Assembly (NCBI GenBank): GCA_910578505.1
Contig: CAJTPV010000032.1
Location: 1-35,953 of the forward strand
Source of the DNA: an uncultured Oscillospiraceae bacterium
Lineage (GTDB): Bacteria > Bacillota > Clostridia > Oscillospirales > Oscillospiraceae
Direction: 5' to 3'
Length of the DNA: 35,953 bases
The translations under genes and the position numbers were made by a program. How positions within the stretch are numbered: the first letter of the stretch is position 1; every line of letters begins with the position of its first letter. The notes under the pieces are model-generated. The model worked only from the letters and a program-made list of their open reading frames with translations. It made no database searches and had not been told where the DNA came from. This document shows positions 23,323 to 30,681 of the stretch, piece by piece.

Positions 23323-23362
23323 AAAAAAAGGGCTGGGGCAGTCTCTCAAACCGCCCCGGCCC
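23323..23362 (-). terminator. Terminator of hslO
   Basis: The stem GGGCTGGGGC / GCCCCGGCCC (23330-23339 / 23353-23362, one G-T pair) is followed on the minus strand by T7 (23329-23323). The upstream arm lies inside the last hslO codons. Confidence 0.85.
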
Positions 23363-24257
23363 CCATGGTATTCTTCTGTCCCTTCAGCCTGTCAATCAGC
23401 GCCTGCAGCTCCTGAGCGGAGAACCGGTACACCTTGTCGCAGAACTGGCAGCCCAGCTCACAGCCGCCCTGCTCAGCCAGCAGCGCCTCCAGCTCCTCCA
23501 CCCCCATGCTGATCAGCGCCCGCTCCACCCGGTCGCGGCTGCAATAGCATTTGTAGGCGATAGGGCTGGTCTCCAGAATCTCCACGTCAAAGTCGCTGAG
23601 GACCGTCCGCAGCAGCGCCTCCGGCTCTGGATTCCGGTCCAGCAGGGCCGTAACCGGCCCGGCGGCCATGACGCCGCCCTCCACCTTCGCAATGACATCC
23701 TCGCCTGCGCCGGGGAGCAGCTGGATAATGTAGCCTCCGGCGGCCTTCACGCTCTGGTCCCGGTCCACCAGCACCCCCAGGGCGCAGGCGGTGGGGATCT
23801 GCTCGCTTTCCACGAAATACGCCGCCAGGTCCTCGGCAATCTCGCCGCCCAGAAGTCCCACGCTGCCGATATACGGCTCCTTCATCCCCAGGTCCTTGAT
23901 GACGGTCAGCGTCCCGCTGCAGCCCACGGCAGCGCCCACATCCAGCTTGCCGTCCTCCCGGAGGGGGAGGTCCACCTGGGGATTGTGCACATAGCCCCGG
24001 ACACAGCCCTGGCTGTCAGAGACCGCCAGCACCGTGCCCAGCGGCCCGCCGCCCTTGATCTGCAGCGTCAGGCTGGCGCCGTCCCCCTTCAGGGCATTGC
24101 CCATCATGGAGGCGGCGGCCAGCGCCCGGCCCAGGGCGGCGGTGGCGACGGGCAGGGTTTTCTGCATATTCCGCGCCTGCTCGGTGAGGCTGCGGGTGGT
24201 AACGGCGACGGCCTTGACGGCGCCGCCGGCGGTCATCGCACGGACGAGCTTGTCCAT
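23346..24257 (-). CDS. hslO: Redox-regulated chaperone Hsp33
   Basis: 303-residue cytoplasmic holdase turned on by oxidation. The N-terminal domain contains VRAMTAGGAVKAVAVTTRSL and GDGASLTLQIKGGGPLG. The C-terminal zinc switch has the CxC...CxxC set Cys237, Cys239, Cys270, Cys273 (KCYCSRDR and CELGCQFCDKVY), with one extra Cys266. Length is normal. It follows the ATPase gene by 41 bases on the same strand and may be read through from the six-gene operon, but it is unrelated in function. Confidence 0.96.
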   Translation of the reverse strand: MDKLVRAMTAGGAVKAVAVTTRSLTEQARNMQKTLPVATAALGRALAAASMMGNALKGDGASLTLQIKGGGPLGTVLAVSDSQGCVRGYVHNPQVDLPLREDGKLDVGAAVGCSGTLTVIKDLGMKEPYIGSVGLLGGEIAEDLAAYFVESEQIPTACALGVLVDRDQSVKAAGGYIIQLLPGAGEDVIAKVEGGVMAAGPVTALLDRNPEPEALLRTVLSDFDVEILETSPIAYKCYCSRDRVERALISMGVEELEALLAEQGGCELGCQFCDKVYRFSAQELQALIDRLKGQKNTMGAGAV

Positions 24258-24298
24258 CTCCTGTTGGCTCCTTTCTCAAAAACAGACTCGATTGGCCC

Positions 24299-25579
24299 TC
24301 AATCATCCGCAAAGGGATTGCCGATCTCCCCTTCCCGCTCCGGCCCGGCGGGAACCAGCGCCGGCTCCCTCTGCTTTTCAGCCGGCTTTTCCAGCGACAC
24401 CCTTCCCGCCGGCGGCTCCTCCGGCAGAGCTGGCTCCTCCGCAGGCGGTTCCGGCTCTTTTGGCGGCAGCTCCAGATTGCGGCCCGTCTCCTTGTCAAAC
24501 ACGTGGGCCGCGCTGCCCCGGAAAACAAACCGCAGCGGCATCCCCCGTGTGTACCACACCCCGGACTCCGCCTCCTCCTCCGACACCGGCACCACGATCA
24601 CCACGTCCCGCCCCTCCGCGTCCACATGGATGTGGATGGCGCTGCCCATCATCTCCGACACGTCCACCGTGGCGGCAATGCCGCCGGACGCCTCCGTCAG
24701 CTGGATGTGCTCCGGACGCACCCCCAGGGTCACGTCCTGGCTCTGTACGTCCCCCGCCAGCAGGCGGCGGCACTTCTCCGCCGACAGCGCCACCTGGGCT
24801 CCCCCCACGCTGACCGCGTAATCGTCCCCCGTCCGCTCCAGCCGGGCGTCAAAGAAGTTCATCTGGGGCGTGCCGATGAATCCGGCCACGAAGAGGTTGG
24901 CCGGGTGGTGGAACACCTCGTTGGGCGTCCCCACCTGCTGGACAAAGCCCTCCTTCATGATTACGATCCGGTCCCCCAGGGTCATGGCCTCCGTCTGGTC
25001 GTGGGTGACGTAGATGAAGGTGGTGTTCACCTTCTGGCGGAGCTTGATGATCTCCGAGCGCATCTGGTTGCGCAGCTTGGCGTCCAGGTTGCTCAGCGGC
25101 TCGTCCATCAAAAACACCTGGGGCTCCCGGACGATGGCCCGGCCGATGGCTACCCGCTGCCGCTGGCCGCCGGAGAGGGCCTTGGGCTTGCGCTTGAGCA
25201 GCTCCGTGATGTCCAGGATCTCCGCCGCCTCCCGGACCTTCTGGTCAATGACCCGCTTGGGGAACTTCCGCAGCCGCAGGCCGTAGGCGATGTTGTCGTA
25301 GACCGTCATATGGGGGTACAGGGCGTAATTCTGGAAGACCATGGCGATATCCCGGTCCTTGGGCGGCACCGTGTTCACCTTCTTCTCGCCGATGTACAGC
25401 TCCCCCTCGGTGATGACCTCCAGCCCCGCCACCATCCGCAGCGTGGTGGACTTGCCGCAGCCGGAGGGGCCCACCAGCACGATGAACTCCTTGTCCGCGA
25501 TCTCCAGATCAAAGGACTGCACCGCCACCACGGTGTTGTCGTAGACCTTCTTGATTTTTCGTAAGCTCAAACTCGCCAT
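24299..25579 (-). CDS. msmX: MsmK/UgpC-type sugar ABC transporter ATPase with C-terminal extension
   Basis: 426-residue nucleotide-binding protein of the CUT1 sugar family. Walker A GPSGCGKST (37-45), Q83 in VFQNYALYPHMTVYDNIAYG, LSGGQRQRV (135-143), Walker B VFLMDEPLSNLDAKLR (155-170), His193, and a C-terminal OB-type regulatory domain (about 240-370) with LGVRPEHIQL. After about residue 372 there is an unusual tail of roughly 55 residues rich in Pro and Glu (PPKEPEPPAEEPALPEEPPAG...); usual members end near 370. Last gene of the six-gene operon, 2 bases after the MacB-like gene. It probably energises the sugar permeases at 28812-30681. It is also the only CUT1 ATPase in the window, so it may serve the importer at 2799-4571. 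Confidence 0.95.
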   Translation of the reverse strand: MASLSLRKIKKVYDNTVVAVQSFDLEIADKEFIVLVGPSGCGKSTTLRMVAGLEVITEGELYIGEKKVNTVPPKDRDIAMVFQNYALYPHMTVYDNIAYGLRLRKFPKRVIDQKVREAAEILDITELLKRKPKALSGGQRQRVAIGRAIVREPQVFLMDEPLSNLDAKLRNQMRSEIIKLRQKVNTTFIYVTHDQTEAMTLGDRIVIMKEGFVQQVGTPNEVFHHPANLFVAGFIGTPQMNFFDARLERTGDDYAVSVGGAQVALSAEKCRRLLAGDVQSQDVTLGVRPEHIQLTEASGGIAATVDVSEMMGSAIHIHVDAEGRDVVIVVPVSEEEAESGVWYTRGMPLRFVFRGSAAHVFDKETGRNLELPPKEPEPPAEEPALPEEPPAGRVSLEKPAEKQREPALVPAGPEREGEIGNPFADD

Positions 25580-25581
25580 AT

Positions 25582-26685
25582 CTAGTCACCTTTGTCTTTG
25601 AACGCATTTTCCAGCCGCTCCTCCCGGCGCTTCTCCACAGCGGCCTCCACCTTCTCCGGAATCCTGGCCTTGGCCAGCCGGTACGTCCGAATCACCAGGC
25701 GGATGAACTGTACCAGCGCGAAGCAGGCCGGATAGAAGGCGAACAGACCCGCCAGCACCAGCAGCAGCGCCGCGTAATCCTCCGTCAGCCGGGCGGCGTT
25801 CTCCCAGTAGGGGTACATCACGCCGTTGGTCCGCATGGAGCGGCTGCCGAAATCCCGGATGACCTCCCACAGATGGCCCAGGGTATAGCGGCTGCTGTTT
25901 TCCACGATGTCCCCGGTCCCCACGGGGAAGTTTTCCTTCACCAGATTCTTGGCGAATCCGCTGATGGGGTCCGGCATGACCAGCTCATAGCAGCTGATCG
26001 CCGTGTCCTCCTGCAGCCGGGACAGGGCGGAGTAGGACAGGAAAATGCCGCTGTCGCCGCTGTACGCCTTCCTGGTGGCAAAATCCTCCTCACGGGCGAT
26101 GACGCCGGACACCACAAAGGGCTCGCCGTTGATGGTCATGGTCATTCCCGTCAGGTCCGTGCCGCCGAAGAGCTTCCAGGCGGTCTCCTCGTCCAGCACC
26201 ACCAGATCGTCCATCAGGTCCCCGCCCTGAATATAGGAACCGCTGCGCAGCGCCAGGGGATGGAAGTGGAAGAAATCCCCCCCCACGCCGACGGCCCCCA
26301 CCGAGGCGGAGGCCCCGGTGTTCCCGGCGGCGGTCACCGCGGCCATGCCGCAGTAGGCGTCCAGGTACAGGCTACCGTTTTCCGGCGCCTCCAGGGACTG
26401 CTCCACCAGCTTGCTGTCCAGGGTCTGGCGGAACTTGAAGATATCCTCCTCCGACTTGCCCTGGCCCACCGGCAGGAAGCAGCCGATCTGGGCGAACCGG
26501 GTCTCCGTACCGCCCCGAAAGCGGTCCGCGGCGGTCATGGACACCAGCGTATGGCGCACGATCCGCAGCCCGGCCAGGGACGCGGCTGAAGACAGGAGCA
26601 GCACCGCGATCAGCACAGTCATCAACCACTGCTTAAAGCCGAAGCCCTTCACAGCGGGAACGATCCGGCTCAAAATCCTCCTCAT
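25582..26685 (-). CDS. Short MacB-like permease (periplasmic core domain, two membrane helices)
   Basis: 367 residues. One helix at about 20-40 is followed by a large extracytoplasmic domain (about 45-300) of the MacB_PCD type: FHFHPLALRSGSYIQ, LVVLDEETAWKLFGGTDLTGMTMTINGEPFVVSGVI are characteristic. Then comes one long hydrophobic stretch (about 305-332) and a charged cytoplasmic tail (RRE, KDKGD). True MacB/FtsX permeases have three more helices after the core domain, and MacB also an attached ATPase; both are missing here. It starts in an ATGA overlap with the adaptor gene upstream and is followed after 2 bases by the ATPase gene. It may be a partner of the adaptor, not a transport pore. 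Confidence 0.8.
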   Translation of the reverse strand: MRRILSRIVPAVKGFGFKQWLMTVLIAVLLLSSAASLAGLRIVRHTLVSMTAADRFRGGTETRFAQIGCFLPVGQGKSEEDIFKFRQTLDSKLVEQSLEAPENGSLYLDAYCGMAAVTAAGNTGASASVGAVGVGGDFFHFHPLALRSGSYIQGGDLMDDLVVLDEETAWKLFGGTDLTGMTMTINGEPFVVSGVIAREEDFATRKAYSGDSGIFLSYSALSRLQEDTAISCYELVMPDPISGFAKNLVKENFPVGTGDIVENSSRYTLGHLWEVIRDFGSRSMRTNGVMYPYWENAARLTEDYAALLLVLAGLFAFYPACFALVQFIRLVIRTYRLAKARIPEKVEAAVEKRREERLENAFKDKGD

Positions 26686-28793
26686 GACGGGTTCTCCACC
26701 ATCCTGACCTGGGTACCGGCATCCAACGGCTTGCTGGACGTGGTGATGACATAGTCGTTGGCCGCCAGGCCGGTAACCGCCACATTGTTGTCATCCTGGC
26801 TGAGCACCTGCACATCCGCCCGGGTGGCGGTGTAGCGGTTGCCCAGAGGCGTGCTCCTGCTGGAAACCACCAGGACGAAATTGCCGTTGGTGTCCTCCCG
26901 CAGGGCGCTCTTGGGCACAATGGTGTCAAAGTTGGCGCTCTTCTGGCCGATGGACAGGCTGATCGTGGTCCCCGCCTCAATGTCGCCGGTGATGCGGAAG
27001 ATCAGCAGCTTTTTCTGTCCGGCGCCCTCCGGGTCGGCGGTGATGGCCTCCAGGGTGGCCTTGATATCGTTGCCCCAGTAGTAGTTGCTCACATCGGCCT
27101 CGTCGCCGATCTTCACCTGCTTGGCCTGCTCGTTGGTCACGGAGACCTTGATGGTGAAGCCCCGGTCCACCACGTCGATGACCGCCATAGCCTCCCCCGG
27201 CGTGGTGTCCTTGCCGGCGGTGACGTTGATGGACTTGACCACCCCGGCCACCTTGGATTTGATCTCCGTCTCCGTGGTGTCGGCCTGGTACTTGGCCACC
27301 AGCTCCCGCTGCTTGTCAATGGCCAGGCGCTGGGATTCCAGGTCCAGATTGTCCATCTGCTTGGTGATGTCCTTGCCGGAGAGGGCCGTCTCCAGCTCCC
27401 GCTGCTTCGCGTCGATGGTCTCCACAGCCGCCTTGTAGACCTCCTGCTTCTTCTCCAGCTCCGTCAGCTTCTCCTCCAGGGTCTTGATGTTGGCCTCCTG
27501 CTCCCGCTTGGAGGACTCGTAGACCTTGATCTGCTCCTTCAGCTGGGAGTTGGCGCCGGAGAGGGCGTCCAGCTCCGCCTGGGCGTCCCGCAGCTGGGAC
27601 TGGGCCGTGTCCCGGTCGGCACGGGCCTTGTCCAGCTTGTTCTGGATGTTCTGGCGCTTATTGCCGGCGCTGCCGTCGGCGTCCTGGGCGTCCTTCCGGG
27701 CCTCCTGCAGGGCGGCCTGCTTCTCGCTGACCGCCTTCTGCTTCTCCGCCACCGCCGCCTGCTTGGCGGCAATGGCCTCCTGGTCCGCCTTCAGCACGCT
27801 GTACGCCTTCTGGAAATCCGACGGCTTTGCGGTCTCGCCGTCCTCGTCCCCGCCGGAGGTATGCTGGGCGAGATATGCCTCGATATAGCTCTTCAGCTGG
27901 GTCCGGTCGCTCTCGCTGGCGTCGGGATAGACGCTGCGCACCGCCGCCAGCAGGCGGTTATAGGTGTCCCGGTAGGCCACGTAGTCGCTGTTCAATGTGG
28001 CCTGGGCGGCATTCACCTCGGCCTGGGCGGCGCTCAGGTCGGACTGGGCGGCGTTCAGGGCGGTCTGTGCCGCGGAGATCTGTTTGTCATAGTTGATCTC
28101 CCCGGACACATCCAGCTCGCTGAGCTGCTCCGCGTATCCCTCCGCCGCGGTCTCCAGCTCCTTGATCCTGCCGGTCAGCTCATCCACCTTGGCCTTGGCC
28201 GCGGTGTACTCCTCGCTGTCCTCCTGGAGGGCCTGCAGCTCGCCCAGCAGCAGCTCCACCTGATTGAGCTGGGACTTGGCGCTGGCCAGCTCCCCCTTGG
28301 CGTAGGAGATATCCGTGTCCGTGACCTTGTTGGTGTCCCGCTCATGGACGGCCTTTTCCAGGTCCAGGCGGAGGTTTTTCACCGTCAGGTCATTTTCCGC
28401 GTAGCCCTTGGACAGCTCCAAAATCTTTTTCTGATAGGCCAGCTCCGCCTCGGCCAGGGCGTTCTGGGCCTCCCGCATCTCCTGGCTCTCCATGTCGCCC
28501 ATGACGAACAGCAACGTCCCCTCCTCCACCTTCTCCCCGGTCTTCACGCATACGGAGCGGACCTCACGGGTCTGCTCGATCATGACCTCATAGCTCTCGT
28601 TGGCGGCGACGGTGCCGCTGCCGCGGATCTTGGCGTTGATGGTGCCGGACTGCACCACCTGGGTGGCCACCTCCGGCAGGGAGTGGTTCATGATGGTCTG
28701 GGAGAAAAAGGTCAGCAGCAGCATAATCACCAGGAAGATGATGGCTATGGTTTTGATCAGTTCCCGCTTTTTCGATTTTTCCTGTACATCCAC
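26682..28793 (-). CDS. HlyD/MacA-like membrane-fusion adaptor with very long coiled coil
   Basis: 703 residues. A membrane anchor (about 14-36) is followed by the first half of a lipoyl/barrel region (about 45-105, GSGTVAANESYEVM... VKTGEKVEEGTLLFVMG). Then comes an exceptionally long alpha-helical part of about 400 residues (about 105-505) with heptads and Ala/Gln/Lys/Glu repeats (QAAVAEKQKAVSEKQ), broken by a linker near 320-345. The second lipoyl half (KVAGVVKSINVTAGKDTTPGEAM), a beta-barrel domain and a C-terminal membrane-proximal domain (VPKSALREDTNGNFVLVV) follow. It resembles YknX/MacA adaptors, but the coiled coil is far longer. It lies 18 bases after the MalG-type gene, inside the sugar transporter operon. 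Confidence 0.88.
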   Translation of the reverse strand: MDVQEKSKKRELIKTIAIIFLVIMLLLTFFSQTIMNHSLPEVATQVVQSGTINAKIRGSGTVAANESYEVMIEQTREVRSVCVKTGEKVEEGTLLFVMGDMESQEMREAQNALAEAELAYQKKILELSKGYAENDLTVKNLRLDLEKAVHERDTNKVTDTDISYAKGELASAKSQLNQVELLLGELQALQEDSEEYTAAKAKVDELTGRIKELETAAEGYAEQLSELDVSGEINYDKQISAAQTALNAAQSDLSAAQAEVNAAQATLNSDYVAYRDTYNRLLAAVRSVYPDASESDRTQLKSYIEAYLAQHTSGGDEDGETAKPSDFQKAYSVLKADQEAIAAKQAAVAEKQKAVSEKQAALQEARKDAQDADGSAGNKRQNIQNKLDKARADRDTAQSQLRDAQAELDALSGANSQLKEQIKVYESSKREQEANIKTLEEKLTELEKKQEVYKAAVETIDAKQRELETALSGKDITKQMDNLDLESQRLAIDKQRELVAKYQADTTETEIKSKVAGVVKSINVTAGKDTTPGEAMAVIDVVDRGFTIKVSVTNEQAKQVKIGDEADVSNYYWGNDIKATLEAITADPEGAGQKKLLIFRITGDIEAGTTISLSIGQKSANFDTIVPKSALREDTNGNFVLVVSSRSTPLGNRYTATRADVQVLSQDDNNVAVTGLAANDYVITTSSKPLDAGTQVRMVENPS

Positions 28794-28811
28794 AGTGTTT
28801 CGTCCTCCTTA

Positions 28812-29699
28812 TCAGCCCTTTACAGAGCCTTGATGGGCAATGCCCTCCACCAGATAGTCCTCCCCGTGGAGGAACAGCAGCAGGCAGGGCACCATATAGA
28901 TCGTCGCAATGGCAAAGGCCAGTCCCACCTCATTGGCGTTGATGGTGGAAAGATACACGCTCAGCGGCTGCTGGGCCGCGTCCTTGAGCAGGATAATGGG
29001 CTGCTCGACCATGTTCCAGTAGTCGATGAACACCAGGATGGCCACCGAGTACAGGGCGCTGCGGCACTGGGGCAGGCAGATGTCGGTGAACACCTGCCAC
29101 TCGCTGGAGCCGTCCAGCTTGGCGGCCTCGATCAGCGACGAGGGGATCCGGCGCATGGATTTCGTCAGCAGGAACACGGAAAAGGGGGCGAACATGCCCG
29201 GAAAGATAATGGCCCACCGGGTGTCCAGCAGGCCCAGCCAGTCGCTGACCAGATAGTTGGGCACCAGCGTCACCTGGTAGGGCATGAGCATCAGTATGAC
29301 GTAGAAGAAGAACAGAAAGCTGCGCACCTTTCCCCGCCAGCGGGTGAAGCCGTAGGCCGTCACCGAGGCCACCGCCAATTGCAGCAGCACAATCGGGATC
29401 ACCAGGATCACTGAGTTCCAGAACTTCAGCAGGTAGTCCGGGCTCTTGATCAGGGTGGTGATGTACTGGCTGAAGGTCACCTTGTCCGGGATGAACTTCA
29501 GATTCACCGTCTCCGCGATGTAGGTCTTCCCCTCGCTGCCGGAGGCGTTCTTGAACACCTGCCCGTAGTTGGCGCTGATCTCGCTCTGGGTCATGAAGGA
29601 GTTGGTGATGGTCAGCACCGTGGGCATCAGGAAGGCCAGGGCGAAGCAGGCCGCGATGATCGTCAGAACCGTCCGGGCCAGATAGCGGTTTTTTACCAT
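28812..29699 (-). CDS. Sugar ABC transporter permease, MalG type
   Basis: 295-residue membrane protein with about six hydrophobic segments. The first helix (about 11-32) is followed by an unusually long extracytoplasmic loop (about 33-90). The EAA loop is at about 188-210 (IEAAKLDGSSEWQVFTDICLP). The ATG at 29699 has GGAGGG upstream and comes one base after the stop of the MalF-type gene. A longer frame to 29753 lies inside that gene. It would form the pore with the 29701 product. Confidence 0.93.
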   Translation of the reverse strand: MVKNRYLARTVLTIIAACFALAFLMPTVLTITNSFMTQSEISANYGQVFKNASGSEGKTYIAETVNLKFIPDKVTFSQYITTLIKSPDYLLKFWNSVILVIPIVLLQLAVASVTAYGFTRWRGKVRSFLFFFYVILMLMPYQVTLVPNYLVSDWLGLLDTRWAIIFPGMFAPFSVFLLTKSMRRIPSSLIEAAKLDGSSEWQVFTDICLPQCRSALYSVAILVFIDYWNMVEQPIILLKDAAQQPLSVYLSTINANEVGLAFAIATIYMVPCLLLFLHGEDYLVEGIAHQGSVKG

Positions 29700-29700
29700 A

Positions 29701-30681
29701 TCAACCCTCCACATCCTTTCCGAAAATATCCTCCGCCTTGAACAGCAGGGCAATCAGCGCCACCATCACCAGGGCCAGCACCACTGCCGCGGACGCCATT
29801 TTCTGGTAGTCCGGCTGCTCAAAGACGTTGTTCATAAAGTGCTGCATCATGTACAGCCCCACGTAGGGGTAATTCCCGGTGAGCAGATAGATCTCCCGGA
29901 ACACCTTAAAGGAGTTGATGATGGACAATATCGCCACAAACAGCACCGTGGGGGAGAGGTAGCGCAGCTTGATGTTGAAAAACTTGTGGGCCGCGGACGC
30001 GCCCTCCACGTCGGCCACCTCCAGCAGCTCCTTGGGGATGTTGTTCAGCGCCGCCATGAAGAGGATCATGTTGTAGCCCAGGTTCTTCCACAGAAACAGC
30101 ACCACGATCACCAGCAGACAGTAGGGGGAGTTGAGCCAGTCCACCGGCTCCACCCCGAAATTGGCCAGCACCACGTTCAGCGTGCCCCGGTAGTGGAACA
30201 CCACCTGCCAGATCAGCACCACCGACGCCACCGGCACCATCATGGGGCTTAAAAAGAAGGTGCGGAACAGACTCTTGCAGGGGATCCGGCACTCCAGCAG
30301 CAGGGCCAGCGCCAGGCTCAGCACCACCGCCAGCGGCACCGCCATGACGGAAAAGAGGGCGGTATTTTTGGCCGCCGTCTGGAAGGAGGAATTTTTCAGC
30401 ACAGCGATAAAGTTGTCCAGCCCCACGAATTCCGGATTCAGGGGGCTGCGGATGACGGAGTAGTACACCACCACCAGGAAGGGGGCGATGAAAAACAGCG
30501 TCACGCCGGTCACGCTGGGCCCCAGAAACCCTATGCTGCACAAAAGGTCCTTCACCTGGGCGTTGCCGCCGTCCCAAAGCCGCCTGGCCTTCCGGACGCC
30601 TCGGAGGCCCCGGACCGTCCGCTTCTGACGCGGAGGTCCGGGGTCCCGTTTTTTGTTCTGCAGTCTGTCAGCGATTTTCAT
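29701..30681 (-). CDS. Sugar ABC transporter permease, MalF type
   Basis: 326-residue membrane protein. A basic N-terminal segment of about 45 residues, rich in Lys, Arg and Pro, precedes six hydrophobic segments. Its coupling loop is degenerate (ELLEVADVEGASAAHKFFNIKL) but in the expected place. The start overlaps the end of the binding-protein gene by 14 bases and has no strong ribosome site, so translation is probably coupled. Partner of the MalG-type protein and of the MsmK-type ATPase of the same operon. Confidence 0.93.
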   Translation of the reverse strand: MKIADRLQNKKRDPGPPRQKRTVRGLRGVRKARRLWDGGNAQVKDLLCSIGFLGPSVTGVTLFFIAPFLVVVYYSVIRSPLNPEFVGLDNFIAVLKNSSFQTAAKNTALFSVMAVPLAVVLSLALALLLECRIPCKSLFRTFFLSPMMVPVASVVLIWQVVFHYRGTLNVVLANFGVEPVDWLNSPYCLLVIVVLFLWKNLGYNMILFMAALNNIPKELLEVADVEGASAAHKFFNIKLRYLSPTVLFVAILSIINSFKVFREIYLLTGNYPYVGLYMMQHFMNNVFEQPDYQKMASAAVVLALVMVALIALLFKAEDIFGKDVEG

